Part shown: piece after piece, positions 18,279-26,879 of the stretch
Numbering within the stretch: position 1 is the first letter of the stretch
Layout: every line of letters starts with the position of its first letter
NCBI GenBank assembly: GCA_029310945.1
Contig: JARJFC010000009.1
Coordinates: 1-64,000 of the forward strand
Source of the DNA: Leptospira sp. 96542
GTDB lineage: Bacteria > Spirochaetota > Leptospiria > Leptospirales > Leptospiraceae
Direction of reading: 5' to 3'
Length of the DNA stretch: 64,000 nucleotides
Program-made: the position numbers and the translations under genes
The notes under the pieces: generated by a model
What the model saw: the letters and a program-made list of their open reading frames with translations, nothing else
The model's database searches: none
What the model was told of the DNA's origin: nothing

Positions 18279-20114
18279 TCACTCAACTGTCACAGATTTT
18301 GCTAAATTTCTAGGTTGGTCCACATTACAACCACGCAAAATAGCGATATGATAAGATAATAATTGTAATGGTACCACCGCAAGTAAGGGCACTAGAGCAT
18401 CAGCAATTTTTGGAATATCGAAAGTAAAATCTGCCATTGTGGAAATTTCCGTATCTCCTTCAGTTACAATGGCAATCACCTTACCCTTTCTCGCTTTGAC
18501 TTCTTGGATATTGGATATAACTTTTTCATACGAACTGTCTTTGGTTGCAATAAAAACAACCGGCATATCTTCATCGATAAGCGCAATTGGACCATGTTTC
18601 ATTTCTGCGGCAGGATAACCTTCTGCATGTATATAGGAAATTTCTTTCAATTTGAGCGCACCTTCCAATGCCACTGGAAAATTGTAACCCCTACCTAAAT
18701 ACAAAAAGTTTGGTACTCGATAGAACGATTCCGCGATGGTTCTTATTTTTTCATCACCTTCTAAAATTTTAGACAATTTGTCTGGAATAGAATCTAGTTC
18801 GAGTAAATGTTTTTGGTATTCGGTCATGGATATAGAACCTTTCTTCAATCCTAAATACAATGCCATCATCGTTAATATTGTGACTTGCGAAGTGAATGCC
18901 TTTGTGGATGCAACCCCAATTTCAGGCCCCGCATGTAAGTATGCACCCGCATGAGAAGCACGTGCAATCGAAGAGCCAACAACATTACAAACTCCAAAAA
19001 TAAGTGCTCCTTTCGATTTTGCAAGTTCAATGGCTGCAAGTGTATCGGCAGTTTCACCTGACTGGGATACGGCGATGACTACATCTCTTTCCGTTACGAT
19101 TGGATTTCTATATCGAAACTCGGACGCATATTCTACTTCTGTTGGGATACGAGCTAAATCTTCGAATAAATACTCACCAATAAGGCCAGCATGCCACGAC
19201 GTACCACAACCAATCAGAATGAGACGATCCGCATTTAAAAACCGATTCAAATATTGATCGATTCCACTTAAAAATAAATGATGCTCACGGGAAACCAAAC
19301 GCCCACGCATTGCGTCACGAACAGATTTTGGTTGTTCAAAAATTTCCTTTAACATAAAATGTGGGTAACCACCTTTTTCTATGTCTTCTAAATCGAGTTC
19401 GAGTTTTTGTATGAATGGGTTTTTAAGAACATTTTCCAAATTTTTGACTACGAGTTCTCCATCTTTGATGACGGCCATTTCCATATCATCCAAATAAGTT
19501 ACATTATTCGTATATTCAATGATAGGTGTTGCATCACTTGCAACAAAATATTCACCTTCACCAATTCCGATAACAAGTGGACTACCTTTCCTTGCGGCAA
19601 CCATCATCCGTTCATCTTCTTTTGACAAAACAACAATTGCGTAAGCGCCCACAACTTCATTTAAGGCAAGCCTAACTGCTTCATCCACAGAACATTTATT
19701 TTGTTTTTTAATTTCTTCAATCAAATGAATGAGAACTTCAGAATCTGTATCAGATTTAAACTCATGACCACTAGATTGTAATTCTTTCTTGATGGATGAA
19801 TAATTTTCGATAATTCCATTATGGATGATAGCAAGTTTCCCATCTGAACTCGTATGCGGATGCGCATTACGGTCATTTGGTTCACCATGAGTGGCCCAAC
19901 GTGTGTGGCCAATACCCAAGGTAGAAACCAGTGACCTAGAACCAATTTCATTTTCTAAGTCTGCGACCTTCCCTTTTTTTTTGACAATCTCCAAACTTCC
20001 ATTTAAGAGGGCAACCCCAGCACTGTCATAACCTCTATACTCAAGGCGTTTCAAACCTTTGAGGATGACGGGCAAAGCTTCACGTTTTCCTAAGTATCCT
20101 ACAATTCCACACAT
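18279..20114 (-). CDS. glmS: glutamine--fructose-6-phosphate aminotransferase (isomerizing)
   Basis: A full-length GlmS of 611 residues. The class II glutaminase domain begins with MCGIVGYLG (catalytic Cys2 after Met removal) and includes GHTRWATHGEPN. The two SIS isomerase domains contain GCGTSWHAG, SQSGETADT and the end LPRNLAKSVTVE, here QPRNLAKSVTVE. It makes glucosamine-6-phosphate, the first committed step to UDP-GlcNAc for peptidoglycan and LPS. It overlaps the glmM 3' end by 16 bases. In many bacteria glmS is feedback-controlled by RNA; no such element is visible because it sits inside the operon. Confidence 0.97.
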   Translation of the reverse strand: MCGIVGYLGKREALPVILKGLKRLEYRGYDSAGVALLNGSLEIVKKKGKVADLENEIGSRSLVSTLGIGHTRWATHGEPNDRNAHPHTSSDGKLAIIHNGIIENYSSIKKELQSSGHEFKSDTDSEVLIHLIEEIKKQNKCSVDEAVRLALNEVVGAYAIVVLSKEDERMMVAARKGSPLVIGIGEGEYFVASDATPIIEYTNNVTYLDDMEMAVIKDGELVVKNLENVLKNPFIQKLELDLEDIEKGGYPHFMLKEIFEQPKSVRDAMRGRLVSREHHLFLSGIDQYLNRFLNADRLILIGCGTSWHAGLIGEYLFEDLARIPTEVEYASEFRYRNPIVTERDVVIAVSQSGETADTLAAIELAKSKGALIFGVCNVVGSSIARASHAGAYLHAGPEIGVASTKAFTSQVTILTMMALYLGLKKGSISMTEYQKHLLELDSIPDKLSKILEGDEKIRTIAESFYRVPNFLYLGRGYNFPVALEGALKLKEISYIHAEGYPAAEMKHGPIALIDEDMPVVFIATKDSSYEKVISNIQEVKARKGKVIAIVTEGDTEISTMADFTFDIPKIADALVPLLAVVPLQLLSYHIAILRGCNVDQPRNLAKSVTVE

Positions 20115-21475
20115 GATTGTACCCTCTTTAAGGTTGAGATTAGATCGTTTTTGGTTTTTGTTTCGGTGATCACCCGAAAGATAGGCTCCGTGTTAGATGG
20201 TCTAATATGGATCCAAGAATCTTCCACATACATCCACAACCCGTCTTTTTCAGAAATGATTTTTGGCGAAAATTCATTTTTGAATTTTTCATAAAGCGAA
20301 TCTAAAGTTGTACCCGCGACCAATGGAAAGGATTGTTTTTCCATAAACAAATCAGGTAAATTATTTAAAAGTTCATCAATGGATAAATTGGTTTCGGCCA
20401 TTAAATTTAAGATATGAGCAATGCCGCTTAGACTATCCCTTCCAAAGGATGGGATATTGGGATCGATGATACCACCATTTCCTTCACCACCAAACACCGC
20501 TTTGGATTGGATCATTTCTTCAACCACATTGGCTTCGCCCACTTTACTGCGAATCACATTGGCACCAAAACGAGAAGCAACTTCCTCGTTCAAAAATGAT
20601 GTGGAAAGGTTTACAACCACGTTTGCCTTTTTTTTGGCAGTGGATAAAATGTTCATCAGAGAAAGTGGCAAACTATATTCTTCCGATACAGCTCCCCGTT
20701 TGGGCGAAAAAAGAACCAAACGATCTGCATCTGGATCTAAAGCAAAACCAATGTCGGCCTTTGATTTTTTAAAGTATGGTTCCACTTGTTTCAAAGCCTT
20801 TGCGGTTGGTTCAGGTGGCCGTGGAAATGTTCCATCTGGTTTACAATTATGAGAAATTACAACACAACCCAATCGTTTTAAAAGTTCAGGTAATACAAAG
20901 GAGCCAGCACCGCCCACTGCATCCAAAAAAACTTTGAATTTTTTCTTTTTGATTTTGGTTACGTTTACTCGTTTCAAAACAGATTGGATATGTAAGTCTA
21001 TGTAATCTTCACCAGAATCAACATATCCTTTAGGTGCAATTTGTTCGGTAAAAAAGTTATGGGTTTTTATTTTTGATAAAAGTTCATCATTTTCTTTTTG
21101 AGTGAAAAAGAATCCTTTTTTGGAAATGAGTTTGAATGCATTCCATTCCATTGGATTATGAGATGCAGAAATCATGATCCCACCATTTGCCTTTGCTAAA
21201 TTCACAACGGCTTTTGTTGTGGGTGTGGGCACAAGCCCCAAGGTAAGCACCGAACTACCGTTTGCAAGAAGAGCGGAGATGAGTAAGTGTTCCAGGTAAG
21301 GACCACTAGGCCTTGAATCCCGCCCAATAACAACAGTTCCTTGCCCCATCATGGAAGAAAAACCTTGGCTAAATAACAAGGCTTCCGAAAGTCCAAAACC
21401 AGCTCCAATTTTACCCCGAACCCCAGAAATGGAGATCATGAGAGGTGATAAGTCATACTCTTTTTCAAATTGCAT
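20099..21475 (-). CDS. glmM: phosphoglucosamine mutase-type phosphohexomutase
   Basis: A 458-residue alpha-D-phosphohexomutase. The phosphoserine loop is ISASHNP (Ser105), the metal loop is DPDADR, the sugar loop is GEGNGG and the phosphate-binding loop is RPSNTEP. All four domains are present. The serine loop sequence (SASHNP) and the linkage to glmS support glucosamine phosphate isomerisation (GlmM), although phosphomannomutase activity cannot be excluded. With glmS and the GlmU-like gene it forms a UDP-GlcNAc supply operon downstream of tRNA-Val. Confidence 0.85.
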   Translation of the reverse strand: MQFEKEYDLSPLMISISGVRGKIGAGFGLSEALLFSQGFSSMMGQGTVVIGRDSRPSGPYLEHLLISALLANGSSVLTLGLVPTPTTKAVVNLAKANGGIMISASHNPMEWNAFKLISKKGFFFTQKENDELLSKIKTHNFFTEQIAPKGYVDSGEDYIDLHIQSVLKRVNVTKIKKKKFKVFLDAVGGAGSFVLPELLKRLGCVVISHNCKPDGTFPRPPEPTAKALKQVEPYFKKSKADIGFALDPDADRLVLFSPKRGAVSEEYSLPLSLMNILSTAKKKANVVVNLSTSFLNEEVASRFGANVIRSKVGEANVVEEMIQSKAVFGGEGNGGIIDPNIPSFGRDSLSGIAHILNLMAETNLSIDELLNNLPDLFMEKQSFPLVAGTTLDSLYEKFKNEFSPKIISEKDGLWMYVEDSWIHIRPSNTEPIFRVITETKTKNDLISTLKRVQSCVEL

Positions 21476-21558
21476 ACAATGGAATCAAGGTTGTTGGAAA
21501 AGCCCAACAAGTCTATCTTTTTGCTTGGGGGGATAAAGAGTGAATGAGGTAAACGGTT

Positions 21559-21631
21559 TGGGCGATGACAGGATTGAACTGCCGACCCGCTGCTTGTAAG
21601 GCAGCTGCTCTCCCAGCTGAGCTAATCGCCC
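21559..21631 (-). tRNA. tRNA-Val, anticodon UAC
   Basis: A 73-base cloverleaf on the minus strand. The acceptor stem GGGCGAT pairs with ATCGCCC and the discriminator is A; CCA is not encoded. The D arm has GCTCAGCTGGGAGAGC, the anticodon loop CTTACAA gives anticodon UAC (valine), and the T arm has GGCAG TTCAATC CTGTC. It lies downstream of rpsT and its terminator and upstream of glmM on the same strand. Confidence 0.95.
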
Positions 21632-21648
21632 GTCGTAAAAACCATTAA

Positions 21649-21679
21649 AATTTGATTCAGATTTTTGTCGAATCAAATT
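21649..21679 (-). repeat. perfect inverted repeat upstream of tRNA-Val
   Basis: Ten-base arms AATTTGATTC (21649-21658) and GAATCAAATT (21670-21679) flank an 11-base spacer, 18 bases upstream of the mature tRNA 5' end. On the minus strand the second arm is followed by TTTTAATGG, so it could be a weak second terminator, a protein-binding site or part of the pre-tRNA leader. The arms are exact; the role is open. Confidence 0.6.
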
Positions 21680-21684
21680 AGAAA

Positions 21685-21710
21685 TAAAAAAGGCCACTCG
21701 GAGGTGGCCT
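21685..21710 (-). terminator. intrinsic terminator of rpsT
   Basis: Stem AGGCCAC (21691-21697) with GTGGCCT (21704-21710) and a six-base loop. On the minus strand the hairpin is followed by a run of six or more T (21685-21690). It lies 28 bases after the rpsT stop. This is the clearest intrinsic terminator in the window. Confidence 0.85.
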
Positions 21711-21737
21711 GATTCCTTAGTCTATCGAATGAGATTG

Positions 21738-22013
21738 TTAGGCGGCTTTTGCACCCAACGCATTGATACGAAGTGCTAACCTAGACTTTTTACGGTCTGC
21801 ATTTTTTTTATGAATGAGTTTTGTTTTTGCAGCCCGATCCAATTTGGAAGCCACTTTTGCAAATACAGTGAGAGCTTCGTCTTTGTTACCAGACTTGATG
21901 GCCTTTACGAAAGAACGGATGTATGTTCTGAGTTCAGTGCGATCCTCACCATTTCTTTCTTTACGACGAGCAGTTCTACGGATATCTTTTTTGGATGATT
22001 TTAAATTAGCCAA
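21738..22013 (-). CDS. rpsT: 30S ribosomal protein S20
   Basis: A 91-residue basic protein with the S20 pattern MANLKSSKKDIRRTARRKERN and the C-terminal helix KTKLIHKKNADRKKSRLALRINAL. It binds 16S rRNA in the small subunit. The start codon is TTG at 22013, preceded by AGGGGA seven bases upstream. Use of a non-AUG start for S20 also occurs in E. coli (UUG), where it allows autoregulation; that this holds here is inference. It is followed by an intrinsic terminator and tRNA-Val. Confidence 0.95.
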   Translation of the reverse strand: MANLKSSKKDIRRTARRKERNGEDRTELRTYIRSFVKAIKSGNKDEALTVFAKVASKLDRAAKTKLIHKKNADRKKSRLALRINALGAKAA

Positions 22014-22141
22014 GGAATCGTCCCCTACGAGGAATTTTTACTTATCTTTTGAGTACCCATCTCAGGGTCAAGGCGAAAGAGAAAAAAAACGCTCCAAACC
22101 TAAGCTTTTGAACCCTTTGGTAAAAGAAAAGGAGCAATCTA

Positions 22142-22426
22142 GTGTTTTCTGCCATTTTATGGTTCGATTTGGAACTCACCATCCTTTTAGAGGAAAAAAG
22201 GCTCGATTTGGGTCTTGTGGTCAAAATGGCCATACTTTCCCTACAAATCGATGGCATCCCCGAAACTTTTTTTCAAACTTTGGAAGAAAAACACCACGAA
22301 AGGTGGGAACTTTCACGTTATGATTTTTTTATACTCAGTAAGGCCGCGAGGGAGAAGGAAGTTGACCCGAACATCCTACTGTCGTATGCTTTCAATGAAG
22401 CCTTATTGGAAATTTTAAGATTGTGA
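22142..22426 (+). CDS. unknown 94-residue protein
   Basis: The GTG start at 22142 is chosen because AAGGAG lies exactly 7 bases upstream; an ATG at 22226 would give 66 residues. The product is helical, without signal peptide or membrane helix and without cysteines. No family is recognised. Its stop overlaps the next GTG start (GTGA at 22423-22426), which ties it to the next two genes as one translated unit. It may be a small cytoplasmic partner of those proteins. Confidence 0.6.
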   Translation: MFSAILWFDLELTILLEEKRLDLGLVVKMAILSLQIDGIPETFFQTLEEKHHERWELSRYDFFILSKAAREKEVDPNILLSYAFNEALLEILRL

Positions 22427-23481
22427 CACCAGACAAATCGAAACACGCCTATATCAAAATTGATTCTATATCGGACGTCGATCCCAATCGATTGTCCATT
22501 TCACAAATCCAACAAAGGTATATCGACAAAGATAACAATCGCTATGCGCTGAGGTTCAATAAAGATACCAGACGTATCGAAATCATCAAACTAAATGCCA
22601 ACCAGAGTTTCGAAGTCGTTCCGAGAGAACCATCGGTCACGGAAGAAAAACCTCCCCCAAGGAGCCAAAACCAAATCCTCCCAAGTGTAGAAAAAACGAC
22701 AACTGTCGATAATCAGCCAACCAAATCTCCAGATTCACAAAATGATTCTCATCCAGAATGGGAAGAAAATCTGATGCAGGCAGATGTGGATTTGGATATA
22801 TTTGAAGGAGAAGATGTTCCCACTATTTCCATCGACAAACAAGACGAAGTGTTTATTCCCAAGGAAGTGATTCCAAATGATGAAAAAGCACCACAAGAAG
22901 AAACGAATGTTACGCAGGATTTATCCGCAGAAAATTTGACCGCTTACCAAAGGATCGAAGATTTTATCAAACTCTTGGCCACTTACAAAGAAAGAGCAAA
23001 TGCAATCATTCGCAATTTACAAGCCTCAAGGATCTTTGAAGTAACGGGAGATCCTTCAGAAAATAAAAACTTAGTTGGAAATTTTGCAAGAGAGATGGAA
23101 TCACTCATCTTTGAAGCAGTGGACAAAATGGTGGATTTGCACAAAGAAATGACATCATACCCTCGGCCTATTACGTATTATATATCCAAAGCTCCAATGG
23201 AAAAACGAGAAGAGATGAAACTCATAGAATCGGATAAAGATAAATTACAGAATTTACATCTCTTTGAGATGCAACGACACACTGAAAATATTATTAAAGA
23301 ATTAAAAAAACTTTCTTTAGATTTATTGAACATTTTAAATATTAAAACCGAAGTACAAGTTAAACAACTACAATACCCCAACCAATTGATGTACATTGAT
23401 GCAAAAAATGCTTCTTTGTATTTTGCACAAGACTTAGATAAATCAATTTTGGAGGTAGAAAACTGGAAACAGGCCAAATGA
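22423..23481 (+). CDS. unknown cytoplasmic protein with acidic proline-rich linker
   Basis: GTG start, 352 residues. Residues 1-65 form a small beta-rich region (ISQIQQRYIDKDNNRYALRFNKDTRRIEIIKL). Residues about 70-165 are a low-complexity linker rich in Glu, Pro, Asp and Gln. The C-terminal half (about 165-352) is helical and charged. No catalytic motif, no signal peptide and no membrane helix are seen; I do not recognise the family. It overlaps both neighbours by 4 bases. Confidence 0.65.
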   Translation: MTPDKSKHAYIKIDSISDVDPNRLSISQIQQRYIDKDNNRYALRFNKDTRRIEIIKLNANQSFEVVPREPSVTEEKPPPRSQNQILPSVEKTTTVDNQPTKSPDSQNDSHPEWEENLMQADVDLDIFEGEDVPTISIDKQDEVFIPKEVIPNDEKAPQEETNVTQDLSAENLTAYQRIEDFIKLLATYKERANAIIRNLQASRIFEVTGDPSENKNLVGNFAREMESLIFEAVDKMVDLHKEMTSYPRPITYYISKAPMEKREEMKLIESDKDKLQNLHLFEMQRHTENIIKELKKLSLDLLNILNIKTEVQVKQLQYPNQLMYIDAKNASLYFAQDLDKSILEVENWKQAK

Positions 23482-24272
23482 AAGAACTCTCACATAATGA
23501 AACCAAAGCCATAGTAGAAAAAATCAGAGCAGAATACAAAGAACACGGAAAATTAAATCCAAAAGCCTTCGACCAAACAGCCTTTGAACAAAGGTACTTG
23601 CAAGTCCTCCAACTGAGAGGAAACATCACAAAATTTTTAACAGAAGAAGTCAATTTTTTGGAACAACTCAAATCTAAGTTCCAAAACCTAGTGGCAAAAA
23701 AAGAAGCCCAGAAAGCACAAACTCTCAATCGTCTGATGGATGAGTCTTTGGAAAAATTATCTGCTTATAAAAAAATAGACTTTCACCCTTTGGCCAAAAT
23801 GGAAATACGCTATTTTTATGGAGCGATTTTGGATTTTGCTGAAATTGATTTGCCAGTACTTATTTATATTTTTAAAGGCACACCAGAATATTCTTTCCTG
23901 CAAGATGCAATTTTGCAAATTGAAAGAATAGGCGTAACAAGACGCGGAATGCCCTCCTTAAAAATCCAAGAGTTCATTAAAAGTATGTTAGATGCCAACG
24001 GAAACCAAATTGTGATTGAAAAGGTTTCCCAAAATCTTTTAAAAGAAGGTTGTCTGGCATTAAAAAATATAATTCTTTCTGTCCAAGATTTAATGTCCAA
24101 AAATCGCATCAGCACAGACCTTCCAGTCAACCTGAACGAAAGAGACTATCCTTCCGCTTATGAAGTTTACAACGGTCGAAAATTTGGCGAAAGTTTAGAC
24201 AAAATCACTGAACGAAGTAAACAAATCATACAAGATTTTAGAATGAATTCGTTGATGAATATAGAAGGTTGA
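23478..24272 (+). CDS. unknown helical cytoplasmic protein
   Basis: A 264-residue all-helical protein starting with ATG in an ATGA overlap. The first 80 residues look like a coiled coil (EQRYLQVLQLRGNITKFLTEEVNFLEQLKSKFQNLVAKKEAQKAQ). It has no membrane helix and no known motif. It probably works together with the protein encoded just upstream, given the shared helical character and overlap. No function is proposed. Confidence 0.65.
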   Translation: MKELSHNETKAIVEKIRAEYKEHGKLNPKAFDQTAFEQRYLQVLQLRGNITKFLTEEVNFLEQLKSKFQNLVAKKEAQKAQTLNRLMDESLEKLSAYKKIDFHPLAKMEIRYFYGAILDFAEIDLPVLIYIFKGTPEYSFLQDAILQIERIGVTRRGMPSLKIQEFIKSMLDANGNQIVIEKVSQNLLKEGCLALKNIILSVQDLMSKNRISTDLPVNLNERDYPSAYEVYNGRKFGESLDKITERSKQIIQDFRMNSLMNIEG

Positions 24273-24287
24273 TTCTTATTTGTTTTC

Positions 24288-25814
24288 ATGAACCCAGTAT
24301 TACTTGGTGTGAGTGACACCATTGAACAAGAATTTGATCCCAAATATTATAAAGAACTCAGTCCACTCGAAAAATACCATTCTCTACTATTTCGTTCTGT
24401 GGATAAATTATTTGAATTTTTAGGAACAACAAAAGAGTCAATAACCCCCTACCTAACAGACTTTGTATCAGTGGAAGCACAGTCTCTTGGCCGCGAGGGG
24501 TATGGATTTACCATTAAGGATGCAAACGATTTAGGTTTTGGAGGACTTGCTTGCCATACTGTAGATTTGGGTGGTGCAAGTGTTGGCGGAACCATAGAAC
24601 AAGCGTATACGATTGTCAAAGCCAATCCCTATGCAGTGGTTCTTGTGGCCGCCGCCGATATTCCGAAATCCGTATTCAAACAAGTTTCAGACCTAAAGCG
24701 CCTAACAGCCACAGTCTGCCATAAGGATTGGGAAATGCCATATGGAGCAACTCTCATTGGTTTGTATTCACTTCTTTGTGAACGAATGATGCATGAATCT
24801 GGAGTCACACAAGAAGAATTAGAAACAATTACAAAAAAATTCCGCTCGTATGCAGAAACAAATCCCAGAGCGTTCCAATTTGAAAAACCGATGAACGAAA
24901 AACAATTAAAAAAACCTTTGGCTGGTGTTTATTCTACACCAATGATTGCTATCGTTACCGACCATGGCTTTGCTACTTTGATTACCTCAGAATCAATGAA
25001 ACAAGAGTTAATTGACAAAGGTGTCATTTCCAAAAAAACAAATCATATTTACATTTCTGGTGCAGGGCATTCCGCACATGCCGAATATTTTATCCAAAAA
25101 AAACATATGCACAGCCCCGCTGGCCTTGCTTGTGAACGAGCTATATCACGCTCTGGCTGGGAAAGAAAGGACATCGACTACGCCTGGATTTACGATTGTT
25201 TCACTGGAATGATCATCCATGAAGCCAGTTTGTATTTCGGAATGAACCCGAAAAATGTGGCTGAGTCGCTCACCAAAGGAAAAATTCCGACCGGTGCAAA
25301 AGAAATTCCCATCAATTTGGGCGGGGGCATTCTAAACTACCAAGCAGCAATGGCATTGTCTGGTGCCACTGGTCTTATCGACATCGCCACCCAGTACGGT
25401 CTTGCGGTAAATCCCATTCCAAACAAACTGGAAATACCACCTAACGTTAGTATCCTTGGTGGGAACGGGGGAATTGATAGCATCAATTCCGTGATTGTTT
25501 TTTCAAAATCAAAACCACAAGAAACATTGAGACCCCCGAATAAAATAAAAAAATTAGAAGTGAATGTTCCGAATCCCAAAGAAGGGGAAACAGCAGTCAT
25601 TCTAAGTGCGAGCGCAATCCACTTCAATCCTGGTGGAGAAAAAAAACCACCCTACCTCATTGTTTGTGCACAAAAAGACAATGGAGAACTTGTACTTACG
25701 AACCTTTTCAGTAATGAAGGAGTGGAAATCACGAGTATAGAAGGACTGAAACTCAACCAAACGAAGGTTAAGTTTCAGACCATTGGAGGTAAAATCCAAT
25801 CGGTATTGAACTAA
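24288..25814 (+). CDS. thiolase-like protein (SCP-x type) with C-terminal OB-like domain
   Basis: A 508-residue thiolase-fold protein. The segment WIYDCFTGMIIHEASLYFG is the SCP-x/nonspecific lipid-transfer thiolase signature (xDCFT). The usual nucleophile site reads HTVDLGGASVGGT (90-102), so Gly96 stands where thiolases have Cys. The usual GHPxGATG site reads GGGILNYQAAMALSGATG, so the His is also absent. The last roughly 100 residues look like the OB domain found in this group. Such Cys-less members are known as aldolases or inactive partners (for example the mycobacterial Ltp2 type). Thiolytic activity is therefore doubtful. The function is probably in lipid or side-chain metabolism. Confidence 0.75.
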   Translation: MNPVLLGVSDTIEQEFDPKYYKELSPLEKYHSLLFRSVDKLFEFLGTTKESITPYLTDFVSVEAQSLGREGYGFTIKDANDLGFGGLACHTVDLGGASVGGTIEQAYTIVKANPYAVVLVAAADIPKSVFKQVSDLKRLTATVCHKDWEMPYGATLIGLYSLLCERMMHESGVTQEELETITKKFRSYAETNPRAFQFEKPMNEKQLKKPLAGVYSTPMIAIVTDHGFATLITSESMKQELIDKGVISKKTNHIYISGAGHSAHAEYFIQKKHMHSPAGLACERAISRSGWERKDIDYAWIYDCFTGMIIHEASLYFGMNPKNVAESLTKGKIPTGAKEIPINLGGGILNYQAAMALSGATGLIDIATQYGLAVNPIPNKLEIPPNVSILGGNGGIDSINSVIVFSKSKPQETLRPPNKIKKLEVNVPNPKEGETAVILSASAIHFNPGGEKKPPYLIVCAQKDNGELVLTNLFSNEGVEITSIEGLKLNQTKVKFQTIGGKIQSVLN

Positions 25815-25853
25815 AAATAAAAACTAACTTGAGTTAAGAGATGCAATTCGAAA

Positions 25854-26879
25854 CTAAAATTGTTTTAGAAAACGTAAGTTCCCCGATTGGAAGTAACGGA
25901 TGTCATGAATGCCATAACGCATCATGACAAGCCGATCAAGCCCAAGACCAAAAGCAAAACCAGTCCACTTTTTAGAATCAAGTCCCGCATGTTCCAAAAC
26001 ATTTGGGTGAACAAGCCCGCAGGGTAATAACTCAAGCCAACCCGAATGTTTACAAACAGAACAACCATCCCCACCACAAACCAAACATTGGATATCGAGT
26101 TCAAACCCAGGTTCCACAAAAGGAAAGTATCCTGGGCGTAGTCTTGTTTTGACATCCTTTCGGAAGACACGAGAAAGCAAAGTTTCCATGGTATAAATCA
26201 AATGGGCAATGGAAATATTTTCTCCAACAACCATACCTTCTACTTGGTAGAAAGTATTTTCGTGTGAAGCGTCCACCTCTTCATAACGAAACACCCGACC
26301 AGGTGCGATGATACGGAAGGGAGGTTTTAATTTTTTCAATGCCCGCACTTGGATGGCAGATGTATGGGTTCGGAGTAAGTTTCCATCTTCCGTATAAAAT
26401 GTATCCTGCATATCCCGTGCAGGATGATCTTCAGTAAAATTGAGAGCTGCAAAATTATTTTCGTCTGTTTCGACTTCGGGTCCATCCATAATGGAAAAAC
26501 CCATAGATGTAAAAATTTCTTCAATTTCGTATTGGATTTGAGAAATCGGGTGCAAACTCCCTCGGTTTTTCGGCTCCGTCGGACGTAGACCATCAAAAAA
26601 TTCTTTTTTTAGTTCTGTTTCATAAAAACTTTCTTTGATTTGCGAACGTTTTGTTTCCACAAATTGTTCGAGTTTTGATTGGGCTTCGTTTGCAAGTTTT
26701 CCAACTGTTTTTTTCTCTTCAACAGACAAAGAGGCAAGTCCTTTTAGAACCGATGTGAGTTTGCCTTTTTTACCAATGAAAATATTTTTTGAAGCATCTA
26801 ACTCAGATTCAGTGAGAACTGCACCCAGTATTTTTTCGGCTTCCGTAACCAAATCATTTATTTCATCAACTAAACTCAT
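25854..26879 (-). CDS. pheS: phenylalanyl-tRNA synthetase alpha subunit
   Basis: A 341-residue class II synthetase subunit. An N-terminal coiled coil is followed by the catalytic core: motif 1 around [41 protein letters not shown], motif 2 [19 protein letters not shown], and motif 3 [18 protein letters not shown]. It charges tRNA-Phe as an alpha2-beta2 enzyme with PheT, which is not in the window. It overlaps the mpl stop by 4 bases and is the last gene of the long minus-strand unit starting at 33483. Confidence 0.96.
   Translation of the reverse strand: MSLVDEINDLVTEAEKILGAVLTESELDASKNIFIGKKGKLTSVLKGLASLSVEEKKTVGKLANEAQSKLEQFVETKRSQIKESFYETELKKEFFDGLRPTEPKNRGSLHPISQIQYEIEEIFTSMGFSIMDGPEVETDENNFAALNFTEDHPARDMQDTFYTEDGNLLRTHTSAIQVRALKKLKPPFRIIAPGRVFRYEEVDASHENTFYQVEGMVVGENISIAHLIYTMETLLSRVFRKDVKTRLRPGYFPFVEPGFELDIQCLVCGGDGCSVCKHSGWLELLPCGLVHPNVLEHAGLDSKKWTGFAFGLGLDRLVMMRYGIHDIRYFQSGNLRFLKQF

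Noticed and set aside
21485..21697. A 70-codon minus-strand frame with GRLAQLGEQLPYKQRVGSS
   Set aside because: This string is the translation of the tRNA-Val gene itself; it is a known artefact seen over tRNAs.
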